Below are positions 13,601 to 27,500 of a stretch of DNA of 64,000 nt, piece by piece. The notes under the pieces are model-generated. The model was given only the letters and a program-made list of their open reading frames with translations. It did not search any database and had not been told where the DNA came from. A program made the position numbers and the translations under genes. Numbering within the stretch: the first letter of the stretch is position 1; each line of letters begins with the position of its first letter. This DNA comes from Echinarachnius parma (lineage: Eukaryota; Echinodermata; Echinoidea; Clypeasteroida; Echinarachniidae), in contig JBAMJV010007201.1 in the NCBI GenBank assembly GCA_037951105.1, positions 1-64,000 on the forward strand, given 5' to 3'.

Positions 13601-15479
13601 TGTGTTTTTCTTTGCCTGGTGGTCCCCTTTAAACATAATAGTTGTTTTGCTTGTTTTGGTTGCAGACTTGCAATCACCTGCCAGGGGAGCTGCCTCACTG
13701 GGATCATGGCTGGGGAAGCAGGGAGAATGAAGAGGTGGGCAAGAGTTTAAAGGGATAGTTGATTTTGGTAGAGAGGGCGCTACACAAAATAATTTTTTGT
13801 GAGATAATGAAAAACTGAGTGTCAAATTCGAAAGAGCATGTAATTTTAATGACAGAATAAACTTGATTTGATCAAAATCGGTTCAGAAATGTCTGAAATA
13901 TCCATAGACATAACCATTGTAATAATTGTGGGGCCCCACAATTATTCAAAAATTTAGAACCAGCCGTTAAAAAAAAAAAATGCTTCCTCGTTTTAAAAAT
14001 TTACAAAAGAGGTTTTTTAACAGTAGTTGATTATCTCTCTATCTAATCTCTATTTTAACAAAACGGCACATTCACAATATTATATTTTAAATGGTTGAAA
14101 CCGATGAGTCTTTAGAGAGCGTCCTCGGTTGTTTTAACGGCTGTTTTTCAATGATAACAAGCTTTTTACTTCGTCATTAGTAATTTTGTATTCCTTTCGA
14201 GCATGGTATACATGTAGTTAACTATATCTATTAGTTTATAATGTAATGGTGCAGGTTTTGGTTATTAAAATTCAGTTTGACCAAAACTGTACCATTTTTA
14301 CCAGAACTCAACTATCTCTTTAAAGGGAACCAACATCCCAAAATAAAATTCTTATTTATGAAAGCTAATATTGTAGTTTTATTAGTCCATTCCACCAACA
14401 AGTACAGGCAAATAGGTTTTTAGACAAATTCTATCATTTGAAAACTCATCACCATACTTAATTTATGTGTTAATGGGTTTGCAGAAGAAGACTATTCTAT
14501 TGTCTAGGACGTACACGTTCTATTGTCTCCTATGCTCCTAACGTACGCGTGTATAGAATTGAGGCACTCACAAATGTTCAGCGCTTACGGAACCAAAGAC
14601 CCTGTTGGTTCGGTAAGTTTTGGTGATTAATTGCATTGAATCCTTTGCAAAGTGTTGGACATTTACATGTAAATAATATCAAACATCGGTACTAAAACAT
14701 ATAAGCCTTCTTCTTTGCGTGTTGGTCCCCTTTAAAGATTGTAGTCAAGTTTGTATGATATGATATGATGATGATGAAATTAGTGTATGCTATATGGCTT
14801 GAATAGATCCAAAAAGTATATAGGTTTAATTTTATTACAGATTTTACCAATATGTAGGACATCAAGTCATTCATGAAAAGATACCAAATTAGCTCTCACT
14901 TTTGTTTTTCTGATACTCTCCCTGTTGAATGTGAATTTGAGAAAGAGTGTCACATTTACCATTTTGAAGAAAAAGGTTTGAATTTTCTGTGTATCTGTAT
15001 ATAGTGCCCCCTGGTCTTATCGGAGACTATTGATTAAAAAAAAACATGCTCCTAAATGCAATATATATTACGCTGTCTTTCTATCATTCAAGCATACATG
15101 TACAAATCTATTTATAAATGACACACTAGTTTTAGCTACTAAAAAATGTGAGAAAAACTTCTTTTTCCTGTAAATATACAAAAGAATTTATGTGATTTAT
15201 GTCGTTAGGTTGAGCCGGGAGTGCTGAGTGGCCTGTGTGATGGAGACACCATGGTCCATGAACACATCCTCAACTTCACCCGTGACCTTCTCTTGCACAA
15301 CCACCCTGCCAAATGGGCTGCCTTTGATCTCAATGCTAAACACAGGTATGTGCTTGTTCTGGTAAACATTTCTTCCGATATGCTAATGCATGATTTTGAG
15401 TTGAATATATCAAAAAGTGCACCAATATATTTTGAATTTAACAAGATGTTGTACGGAGGTCAAATGCTGAGGTGCACTA

Positions 15480-15511
<32 letters not shown>

Positions 15512-18500
15512 GGTACTGCAAACAAACTCCGCATGATGCGGATATACAGTTGCAGGCATTTGGTGGGTTTAGGTGTGCGCGCCTAATTGGGGAGCCCGTG
15601 GTGGGCCCTCCTAGTGAAATCTAGCATATTCATCTTACTCAAATGTCCTTGAAATGAATGCAACGATGTGGCTTGTCGTGCGTTATTTGGTAAGAGATTC
15701 CACTCCGCCAGAGTTCTTGGTATAAATGAATATTTATAGCAGTCCTTCTTGGTTGTGAGTCGTTTGAACGAAAGAGCAGATTACTTTCTTGTTTACATGT
15801 ACATGTATTTGCTGTATTCAGCGCTGTGTATTTTGTAATATTTGACAGGTGGCTCCCAAGACTTGTTTGACAGAAATGGTTCTGAAAAGAAGTTATAAGG
15901 GAGTGGATTGATTAAGAAACATTTTGCGAAATTTGTTTTCCGAAGAAATAATGAAAGGAGATTATAGAGGCTAGACAGTGACTGGAAAGGGGATCCTTTC
16001 CTGGAGAGGTGAGATCTGTTATAAAAACCCTGCTTGACACCCTTTTTCTGGAGAGGTGAGATCTGTTGTAAAAACCCTGCGTGACAAAGGTCCTTTTCTG
16101 GAGAGGTGAGATCTGTTGTAAAAACCCTGCATGACAAAGGTCCTTTCCTGGAGAGGTGAGATCTGTTGTAAAAACCCTGTGTGACAAAGGTCCTTTTCTG
16201 GAGAGGTGAGATCTGTTGTAAAAACCCTGTGTGACAAACCAGGGTGAAAATCCCATTGACTATATTACCAATTGAAATCAATTGGTAATCGAAGTATATG
16301 GAAAACGAAACAATTACCAATTGAAATCAATGTGTACCCATTGAAACCCATGCCAATGGGTACCAATTTAATTCAGTTTCAATGGTTACCAATTCGAATT
16401 TCAATGGGTACCCATTGGCTTGTACCAATTAAAATTTTAACTGGAATTTCGTCCTGGGAAAGGACCTTTTCTGGAGAGGTGAGATCTGTTTTAAAAACCC
16501 TGTGTGACAAAGGTCCTTTTCTGGAGAGGTGAGATCTGTAGTAAAAACCCTGTGTGACAAAGGTCCTTTTCTGGAGAGGTGAGATCTGTAGTAAAAACCC
16601 TGTGTGACAAAGGTCCTTTTCTGGAGAGGTGAGATCTGTTGTAAAAACCCTGTGTGACAAAGGTCCTTTTCTGGAGAGGTGAGATCTGTTGTAAAAACCC
16701 TGTGTGACAAAGGTCCTTTTCTGGAGAGGTGAGATCTGTTGTAAAAACCCTGTGTGACAAAGGTCCTTTTCTGGAGAGGTGAGATCTGTTGTAAAAACCC
16801 TGTGTGACAAAGATCCTTTTCTGGAGAGGTGAGATCTGTTGTAAAAACCCTGCGTGACAAAGGTCCTTTTCTGGAGAGGTGAGATCTGTTGTAAAAACCC
16901 TGTGTGACAAAGGTCCTTTTCTGGAGAGGTGAGATCTGTTGTAAAAACCCTGTGTGACAAAGGTCCTTTTCTGGAGAGGTGAGATCTGTTGTAAAAACCC
17001 TGTGTGACAAAGATCCTTTTCTGGAGAGGTGAGATCTGTTGTAAAAACCCTGCGTTGTTATGTATTCAAATAACTCAGTCTTGACACCAGGGTTTACGAT
17101 CAGTGAACGTATGATCAACGTCTGTTTATTTGCAACTATGGGAAGCCACTTGTTCCATACATCGATAGCATATGAAATGCTCATATGTTACATCTTCTCT
17201 TTTCCAACAAAATAAGATAAAATGTAAAAAATGCATATATCAAGAACGGTTGCATTTTCAAAACAAATTGGAAGTATCCACATTTTTTTTCTTAAAAAAA
17301 AAAAAAATGAATTACTTTAATGAATCAGTGAAGTAAGTTGCAGTCATAATAACTGTTGTTTCAATTGCGTGTGTGCATATGACATAAACCAATACGTTAA
17401 ATCATGCAATTAAACTTTTCTCAAACCAATTATTAATACTAGTATTTCTTTACTTATTTTGAATGTTGTTGTACATGTATATTTATGAAATTAACCATTC
17501 AATAATTCTCATGGCCAATACTCTTATTTTGGCTGTCAAAACTATCATTGTTAAGCACATATTATAAACTAACATTGAATCAAAACAAAAGCATGAGAAT
17601 ATAAAGTACATACAGTGTTGAAAAGTATGTATACACAAATTTAAAAAAAATTTTTTTTTTTTTTTTTTTTAAAATACAACAAACTATGAGGGGAGAGGTT
17701 ACTAGCACATCACCCTCTTCCTGAATCTTTACCATTCAGGTTCCTATGTGAGAGAAAAAAAAAATCATCCATGTCCAATGTTGATAAAAACAACAAGTGA
17801 ACACATGCACAAAAAAAAATACAACAAACTATGAGGGGAGAGGTTACTAGCACATCACCCTCTTCCTGAATCTTTACCATTCAGGTCCTTAAACCGATTC
17901 TCCATATCATGATCTGCTGACGATGAATTGTTGATCAAGCTGTCACAAGTGTCTCTTTCTTTCACAGATAAACAAAATATATAAAGTTAGTATTTTTGTC
18001 CGATACATGTAATGTTTTTTTTGTTTTTTTTTGTTTACTGCTCTTGAATCAGACGACTTGGTGCTTTGCTGATGCGACCGCTTCTTGTATGATAGTCTGA
18101 TGGTGCGCTGGCCTGCGCGGATGGGGGATTATCAGGTTGTTGCGGGGGCTGGCCAGAAGCGGTGTCTGGCAATCTTGGAGCCTGTGGAGTCGGCTGCCGC
18201 TCAGGTTTTTTAGTAGACACCGGAACAGGCATGGTCAATTCTCGCATCCATGCTGATGGAAGGGAAGATCCATTTCCTCTCTGTGGCTGCCGATGAGGCT
18301 TGTTTGCTGCTTCTGTGGCTCGCCTGAGGTCTCTCCTGTTTCTTCGGTACTGCTTTCCTGCATGCTCCACGACATACGATTTAGGCATGCCATGGTGCTT
18401 CACAATAGTTCCTGGGAGCCACTGCCGAGAGCCTGGAAATGGTGCAATTCTCACTGGATCCCCTGGGTGAAGAGGTGGAAGATCGGTGCTACGTCCTGCC

Positions 18501-21500
18501 TTGGCGTTGTAGTAGAATTCACCTCTGCGTTTAGCCCTTTCCATGCCCTGCTTCACGTTGGGCGAATTACCCTGCGGTTGTAGCACAAGTCTGGAAGTAG
18601 GTAATAGGTTTCGCGGTCTCCTTCCCATCAGTAGCTGTGCTGGCGATTGATTGCAGCTAGCAAGTGGTGACGTCCGGTAGTCCAGGAGAGCTAGCTGTTT
18701 GTCATCACATTTTCTCCACAACCTTTTCACCGTCTGTACTGCCCGTTCTGCCTCACCATTGGATTGTGGATAGCGTGGTGACGAGGTGACATGTTCGATT
18801 TGGTATGAGGTACAGAATTTCTTGAACTCCTGAGAGCTGTATTGTGGGCCATTGTCAGTCCTTAGCTTCATAGGTATGCCATGACGGGCAAATTGTGATT
18901 TCAGTTTTTCAATGATAGCTGTGCTCGTGGTGCTTTTGAGATGATCTACTTCTATGAACTTTGAGAAGTAGTCCACAGTAAGTATGTAGGCTTCACCATT
19001 CCACTCGAACAAATCAGAGCCTACTTCGACCCATGGCAAATCTGGTATGTTGGCTGCCTTCATTGGTTCTGCTGGCTGCTTGTTTTGATAGGTGCTACAT
19101 TCAGTACAGTCCTGCACCAGCCTCTCTATGTGTTGGTTCATGCCAGGCCAATACAGTGACTCACGTGCCCTTTGTTTACACTTGACGATTCCTAGATGGG
19201 ATGCGTGTATTTGTGCGAGCATGTTGCTTCTCATACTTGGTGGTACAACGATTCGCATACCTTTGTAGATCACACCATCTACTACAGCCAGCTCATCTCG
19301 GACACTCCAGAATTCCCGTATGGCATGCGGAGTTTCTTGCTTGGTGTCTGGCCATCCTTTTTGTATCATCAAACGCAACTCGTGGAGTTCATTGGCTGTG
19401 CATTGTTGAAACTCTCCGTATCTTTCCGAAGATACCGCAATATGGTCTACCATATTCACCAGTAGAGGGGGGGTTTCTGGTTCCATGTCGGGTAGATTGG
19501 CTCGGCTGAGAGCGTCACCCATGGGGATGTCCTTGCCAGGCTTGTACTGCACATCTAGGCTATACGCATACAGTCTCAACATCATTGTTTGCAGTCTCAG
19601 GGGTGCAGCCAGTAGTGGTTTGTTGAAGATAGACTGCAATGGTTTGTGGTCTGTATGCACGACTACATTCCTTCCTAGAATGTAATGATGGAACTTCTTG
19701 CAGGAGTGGAGTATGGCCAGCATCTCCTTTTCGATTTGTGCATAGCGGGTTTCTGTGGGTGTCATCGCTCTGGAGGTGTATGCAATGGGCTGCCCTTCCT
19801 GTAGCAGGACACCTCCAACAGCATAGCTACTTGCATCGCATTGTATAGTCAGCTCCTTGTCCCCATCGTAGAATGCAAGGACTGGTGCTTCTGTGCAAAT
19901 TTTCTTCAGTCTCTGAAAGCTTTTCTCCTGCCTTTGATTCCAGTGAAAGGCAACGTCCTTCTTGGTGAGCTCTCTGAGGGGTTCGTCTACTTCACTGAGG
20001 TTGTCAATGAATTTTGCCAGATACTGCACAAACCCAAGGAAGCGTTTCACAGCCTCTTTGCTTTCTGGCCTTGGCATCTCCTCTACGGCTCTGATCTTGT
20101 CAGGATCTGGAGCAAGCCCTTTGTCTGTGATCAGGTGTCCCACGTACTTCACTCGTTGTTTGCGGATTTGGCACTTGTCGAAGTTCAACTTGAGATTCCA
20201 TTCTGTGGCACGTCGGACAACCTTGTCCAAGATCTCATTGTGTGTTTTGACATCCTTCCCAGCAATGAGTATGTCATCCATCACAGCTCTAGCTCCTTCA
20301 ATGTCACTCAGCATCTCATCCATGATGCGTTGGAAGACTTCTGGTGCACACTTTATGCCAAACGGCAAGCGTAGCCATCGGTACCTGCCAACCGGTGTGT
20401 TAAAGGTAGTGAGCAGGCTAGACTCGTAGTCTATCTTTATCTGCAAGAATCCTGACTTTGCATCTATAACTGAGAATACAGTTGCTCCAGGCATGTCTGC
20501 TACCACCTCCTCGACAGTAGGAATTCTGTAGTGTTCCCTTCGTACGGCACGATTCAGGTCCTTTGGATCTAAACAGATCCGAATTTTGTCACCTTTGATC
20601 ACAGTAACCATGGAATTGACCCAGTCGGTGGGCTCTTTTACCTTGGTAATGTGTCCGTCTTTCTCCATTTCATCCAGTTTCTGCAGCACCTTCTTTGCCA
20701 AAGCCTTGGGTTGTCTACGTGGCGCATGGACTACTGGCTTTGCTGTTGGGTCGATCTTGATGGAGTATGTACCCGGTAGACATCCCGTCAATAGTTTCAG
20801 TTCTGGGTACTCATCAATGCTGTATAAACGGCTGATCAGTTCTAGCTGCGTGCTAGCCTCCCCTGAGAGCAAAACTGACTTGTTTTTTGCTTCCACGATG
20901 TAATATCTGATGTCGATGCAAATGTCCTTGTACTGTGTAGGTAGGATAGCTGATCCAACCACTTCAAGGTCATGGCTGGAGTACGAGGAGAATTTACTCC
21001 TTGTCCCTTGGAGTTTTCCTTTGCAGTCAAGCTTTTTGAAGATGTGGTAGGGCATGATGGATTTTGCTGCTCCTGTGTCTATCTGAGCTCTTACAGTACT
21101 GCCCATCACGTTTATGGACTCGTACCACTCATTTTGTGAGCCATCCTGGGGGTCAATAGCTTTTATCTCTGCTGCATACTCGTCCAGTTCCAGGTCAGAT
21201 TCATCCGTACTGTCTTCATCCCGTTCTACCATGTAGGCCGCTTGCTTGGCTCTGCATACCGACGCAAAATGATTCTCCTTTCTGCAGATATGACAGGTTT
21301 GACCTATCGCTGGGCATTTGGGATGAGTTTTATCATAACCACAGCGAGAGCACAGTTGCCCTTTCGTGTAGTTTTTCTTTGTTGGCTCTCTATTGAACTT
21401 CTGTGGGCGGCTCGGAGGTGGTTTGCTTGCTGGTCCATTCTTGTTTCTCTGACTCTGTTTGTGGCGTACAGCATGGGCCGCCTCACCTTCTTGAATCACT

Positions 21501-24500
21501 TTAATGGAGTCTTGCGCCAGCTCAAAGTTCTGTCCTATCTGTATGGCTTTGTGCAAGGTCAGAGTATCCCCTTCCTCCAAACATTTCTCCCTCACACTCG
21601 AGTGCGCCGACCGCAGGACTATGGCGTCCCTCAACATTCTGTCATCTTCTACATAATCGCAGTCCTTGACCAGAAGCTTTAGGTCAGTGACGAAGTTGTC
21701 GAACTTTTCACCGTCTTGTTGCCTCCGGCGGTGAAAATTCACAGTGGCTCTGATCTGGTTTCGTTTTGGCTTTACATAAGTTTCATACTTGGTGTACACA
21801 CCTTCTAGTGTTTCCTCTTCTGGTGGGATGTCGACGCCCCCTTCCTGTCGAGCAGGAAGCCAGTCGAATGTCTGGTAGATCTCTCTGCCCTTGTCTCCTA
21901 TGTATGTCATCAAATAATTGACCTTTTCCAACTCTGTCTTGCCTGCAAGTGGGCCTTTAAATGTGAATTGACAATGCTGTCTAAACCTGCGCCATTCCTT
22001 CAGTAGATCTGGCACCGCCCAATTCATTACAGGCTTATCACTCGCCATCTCGAACGATACACTCAACAGTCGTGACCGGAATTATCCTGCGCGAAAATCT
22101 TAATACTGCACTACATGTACTCACGCGACTTCTCGACAAAACCGAACAGGTTGTGCGAGTAAAAGTCAGTCAATAATTTCATCTGTCCATCCCGTGGCGA
22201 CGAAAAGCACACTGCAGCATTCCAAATTTATCTGGTTTCAAATGACAAACGTTCCATGGCGTGATTTCCGCTAGATTCGTTCAAATCCGTACTACCATGT
22301 TATGTATTCAAATAACTCAGTCTTGACACCAGGGTTTACGATCAGTGAACGTATGATCAACGTCTGTTTATTTGCAACTATGGGAAGCCACTTGTTCCAT
22401 ACATCGATAGCATATGAAATGCTCATATGTTACATGCGTGACAAAGGTCCTTTTCTGGAGAGGTGTGATCTGTTGTAAAAACCCTGCGTGACAAAGGTCC
22501 TTTTCTGGAGAGGTGAGATCTGTTGTAAAAACCCTGCGTGACAAAGGTCCTTTTCTGGAGAGGTGAGATCTGTTGTAAAAACCCTGTGTGACAAAGGTCC
22601 TTTTCTGGAGAGGTGAGATCAGTTGTAAAAAACCTGTGTGACAAAGGTCCTTTTCTGGAGAGGTGAGATCTGTTGTAAAAACCCTGTGTGACAAAGGTCC
22701 TTTTCTGGAGAGGTGAGATCTGTTGTAAAAACCCTGTGTGACAAAGGTCCTTTTCTGGAGAGGTGAGATCTGTTGTAAAAACCCTGTGTGACAAATATCC
22801 TTTTCTGGAGAGGTGAGATCTGTTGTAAAAACCCTGCGTGACAAAGGTCCTTTTCTGGAGAGGTGTGATCTGTTGTAAAAACCCTGCGTGACAAAGGTCC
22901 TTTTCTGGAGAGGTGAGATCTGTTGTAAAAACCCTGTGTGACAAAGGTCCTTTTCTGGAGAGGTGAGATCTGTTGTAAAAACCCTGTGTGACAAAGGTCA
23001 TTTTCTGGAGAGGTGAGATCTGTTGTAAAAACCCTGTGTGACAAAGGTCCTTTTCTGGAGAGGTGAGATCTGTTGTTAAAACCCTGTGTGACAAAGGTCC
23101 TTTTCTGGAGAGGTGAGATCTGTTGTAAAAACCCTGCGTGACAAAGGTCCTTTTCTGGAGAGGTGTGATCTGTTGCCTGAGGTATTTTGCCTGTATAGTT
23201 ATCCTTCTTGTTTTTCACCTAGCTGACAAGCATAAAAAAGAAGGTCTATGACTCTTTGATGCCCCCAAATTTTATGTTTTTGATGGTTTAGTCCAAAAAT
23301 AACATGATTTTGCCTTCATATGAGACAGTTATGAAGTATGTTACATTGCCGTAAAATGACATAAGTTTGCCTGAATATGACTAGTTTAGCTCAAATATGA
23401 CATGCCTTTGCCTGAATTTGAGGTCAGCTCTTTGTCTGAATATGCCCTTTTTTTTGTTTTACTCCAAGGGAGGCTGCAGACCTACCCCCCCCCCCCCCCC
23501 CCCCCCCCCCAGGCCTATGCTACTGACAATCTAGGATAAGTGATGCTTGTCATTTAACTAGCCTTGGAATTTGTCGTTAAAGACTGCTCACTACTTGTCA
23601 ATCAAATTATCCATAATTTCAGCTGCAATATGTCCTGTCTTTCCCAGGCACCTTACAGAGTCAGCTAACCAGGTTGATGCTCTGCTTGCTCACACTCTGC
23701 AGACACTGACGGAGAGTCTACCCAACCTCGCCATTGTGAGTAACTAGTCTTTATTATCTATATCACCGTCATGAAGATTTAGTTATAGAAGTTATAGAAG
23801 TTAAACAGATATCGTTCTGAACTGCTAATGTAAATCTTTTCTCATTGTCATGAAAGAACATAATTATGCCATAAATCCAACAGGAATTAAAGGAACTACA
23901 GCGTCTAGATGGCCTAATTTTCACAATTCGGCTCTCTATACGTAATTTTTCCCGAAGAAAAAGAATTTGGCAGTCATTTCTCATGAAATCAATCAATTTT
24001 GGGGTAATTCGTAAATATCTAAGTGTCCTGGGAACGCCCCTTTTAAATCGCCAAAATGTGACGTCATCTAAAGAACGGACTAATGAACTAAATTCTGTAG
24101 ATGACGCGTCATGACGTAAGCCAATGAATTGTCAATCACAAGTCGATCACGCTGCCGATTCCGGACCCTAAATGTGGGTGGGGCGTAAACTGGCTGCTAA
24201 GTGAGATTTGGCATCAGAAAACTAGTCTTAAATCACTACTGTGTTTATTTTCATGGATTTTTTTTTGGCAGACCTATGTTTCAAGTCATCAACTATGGAA
24301 TAAGTGTCAAAGTACGTTGTATTCTTTAGGTCCTTTAATCATTATGCCTCCGTCAACGAAGTGGCCGGAGGCATTACATGTACGTTCTCGCGATACATGT
24401 ATCTCAAGAACCGGTTGACTGATCAATTTCAAATTTGGAATCAGTATACATATCGGGGTGGCAATGATCTGATTAGATTTTGGGGGTCATGAGGTCAAAG

Positions 24501-27500
24501 TTCAAGGTCACAGGTATCAATATACATGCAAAAATAGCTTGTAATGGCAAAATCTCAAGAACTGACATTCAGATTTCAATCAAACTTGGTACCTGAGTGT
24601 ATTATAGAGAGCCAATGTAGCCATGTACAATTTGGGGGTCATGAGGTCATAGGTCAATGTCACAGGACTCATACATGTATATATACAAAAATTGCTTGTA
24701 ATTAACTCGAAAATTGAATATCAGATTTCAATCAAACTTGGTACCTGAATGTATCATAGGGAGCAAACGTAGCCACACAATTTTTGGGTCACGAGGTCAA
24801 AGGTCAAGGTCACAGGATTGCATAAATAGCTTGTAATTAGAAAAACTCAAGAACTAAATATCAGATTTCAATCAAACTTGGTACCTAAATGAATCTTAGG
24901 GAGCCAATGTAGCCATATAATTTGGGGGTCATGGTGTGAAAGGTCAAGGTCACAGGACTCATTTTATATGCAAAAAATAGCTTGCAATATCTCAAGATCT
25001 GGTTGATGGATTACCATCAAAATTGAGTTTACAGAATAAATTCTGTGCATGTTAATTTGGGCTTGATATTAAAAATTGCGTGACAGCGGAGACATAATTT
25101 TCGACTGCACACAGTCGAAGATCCATCTAGTTTTAAACATGAACTGTGTCTGGTGTGTCTACTTTCTGAGGTGCTGGTGCATCATAGTGGAGGACATTTG
25201 AGTTATTGATATGGCAAACAGTCACCACAACATCATCATTATCTTTTTGTGTTTTTTTTCTTGCAGACCATGCATACAAGCAATGTAAAGAATATTGATT
25301 CAATGTTTGCTAATTCCAGTTCTTGTTTGGGGATCATGGGCGCCGTTACCACCGCGATGCGCCAAAACATCCCGGTAGTTTCATGGAGGTCATGCTCCCC
25401 TTCCTAGCCATCGTCCTACCAAGACACATCTTTGAGTCTCATCCTGAGTGGGAAAGAAATCTACTCATCAACAGCCAGAGATATGCCGTGAGTATCAAAT
25501 CAATTAGTTTGAAAGGGGACTGCAATGCAAAGAACAACTCTGGCTTGTATGTTTTAGTACTGTAATTTGATAGTAAATGAATGTCCAACACTTTGCAAAG
25601 GGTTGTGTAATCCATAAACAATGCTGCAGTTAATGACCTTTCCGTTCTCGTTCATTCTCTAGGCATCACACCATGAAGTCCCTGATACACTACCCAGCCC
25701 TGGATCAGGTCAAAGGTCATATGTCTGTTTTCTCCCTTCTTTAGGTCCACTATGATGTGCATCACACCATGAAGTCCCTGATACACTACCCAGCCCTGGA
25801 TCAGGTCAATGGTCATATCTTTGTCTGTTTTCTCCCTTCTTTAGGTCCACTATGATGTGCATCACACCATGAAGTCCTTGATACACTACCCAGCCCTGGA
25901 TCAGGTCAAAGGTCATATGTCTGTTTTCTCCCTTCTTTAGGTCCACTATGATGTGCATCACACCATGAAGTCCTTGATACACTACCCAGCCCTGGATCAG
26001 GTCAAAGGTCATATCTGTGTCTGTTCTCTCCCTTCTCTAGGTCCACTATGATGTGCATCACACCATGAAGTCCCTGATACACTACCAAGCCCTGGATCAG
26101 GTCAAAGGTCATATGTCTGTTTTCTCCCTTCTTTAGGTCCACTATGATGTGCATCACACCATGAAGTCCCTGAAACACTACCCAGCCCTGGATCAGGTCA
26201 AAGGTCGTATGTCTGTTCTCTCCCTTCTCTAGGTCCACTATGATGTGCATCACACCATGAAGTCCCTGAAACACTACCCAGCCCTGGATCAGGTCAAAGG
26301 TCGTATGTCTGTTCTCTCCCTTCTCTAGGTCCACTATGATGTGCATCACACCATGAAGTCCCTGATACACTACCAAGCCCTGGATCAGGTCAAAGGTCGT
26401 ATGTCTGTTTTCTCCCTTCTGTAGGTCCACTATGATGTGCATCACACCATGAAGTCCCTGATACACTACCAAGCCCTGGATCAGGTCAAAGGTCATATGT
26501 CTGTTTTCTCCCTTCTTTAGGTCCACTATGATGTGCATCACACCATGAAGTCCCTGATACACTACCAAGCCCTGGATCAGGTCAAAGGTCATATGTCTGT
26601 TTTCTCCCTTCTTTAGGTCCACTATGATGTGCATCACACCATGAAGTCCTTGATACACTACCCAGCCCTGGATCAGGTCAAAGGTCATATCTGTGTCTGT
26701 TCTCTCCCTTCTCTAGGTCCACTATGATGTGCATCACACCATGAAGTCCCTGATACACTACCAAGCCCTGGATCAGGTCAAAGGTCGTATGTCTGTTTTC
26801 TCCCTTCTGTAGGTCCACTATGATGTGCATCACACCATGAAGTCCCTGATACACTACCAAGCCCTGGATCAGGTCAAAGGTCATATGTCTGTTTTCTCCC
26901 TTCTTTAGGTCCACTATGATGTGCATCACACCATGAAGTCCTTGATACACTACCCAGCCCTGGATCAGGTCAAAGGTCATATCTGTGTCTGTTCTCTCCC
27001 TTCTCTAGGTCCACTATGATGTGCATCACACCATGAAGTCCCTGATACACTACCAAGCCCTGGATCAGGTCAAAGGTCGTATGTCTGTTTTCTCCCTTCT
27101 GTAGGTCCACTATGATGTGCATCACACCATGAAGTCCCTGATACAATACCCAGCGCTGGATCAGGTCAAAGGTCGTGTGTCTGTTCTCTCCCTTCTCTAG
27201 GTCCACTATGATGTGCATCACACCATGAAGTCCCTGAAACACTACCCAGCCCTGGATCAGGTCAAAGGTCGTATGTCTGTTCTCTCCCTTCTCTAGGTCC
27301 ACTATGATGTGCATCACACCATGAAGTCCCTGATACACTACCCAGCCCTGGATCAGGTCAAAGGTCATATCTGTGTCTGTTCCCTCCCTTCTCTAGATCC
27401 ACTATGATGTGCATCACACCATGAAGTCCCTGATACAATACCCAGCCCTGGATCAGGTCAAAGGTCATATCTGTGTCTGTTCTCTCTCTTCTCTAGGTCC

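Larger units (their letters stand above)
17056..22434 (-). mobile_element. Complete Ty3/gypsy LTR retrotransposon
   Basis: Both 137 bp LTRs are identical by eye and the insertion is flanked by the 5 bp direct repeat TGCGT (17051-17055 and 22435-22439). Next to the 5' LTR the internal sequence begins TGGTAGTACGG on the minus strand, a primer binding site-like stretch starting with TGG. A purine-rich tract (GGAAAAGAGAAGA, minus strand) precedes the 3' LTR. The 3' non-coding part contains a 69 bp direct repeat. The host site is a 50 bp minisatellite in intron 10 of the DUF229 gene. Identical LTRs and an open gag-pol indicate a very recent insertion. Confidence 0.95.

Noticed and set aside
15912-17184. 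Minus-strand ORFs encoding repeated FYNRSHLSRKG-like peptides, also at 22368-23218
   Set aside because: Generated by the 50 bp minisatellite, which cycles through all frames; no start context or relatives.
18293-21682. Plus-strand ORFs of 60-177 codons across the retrotransposon
   Set aside because: Antisense shadows of gag-pol.
22435-23176. CRISPR-like regular repeats
   Set aside because: Repeats are head-to-tail with no unique spacers, in a eukaryotic intron.
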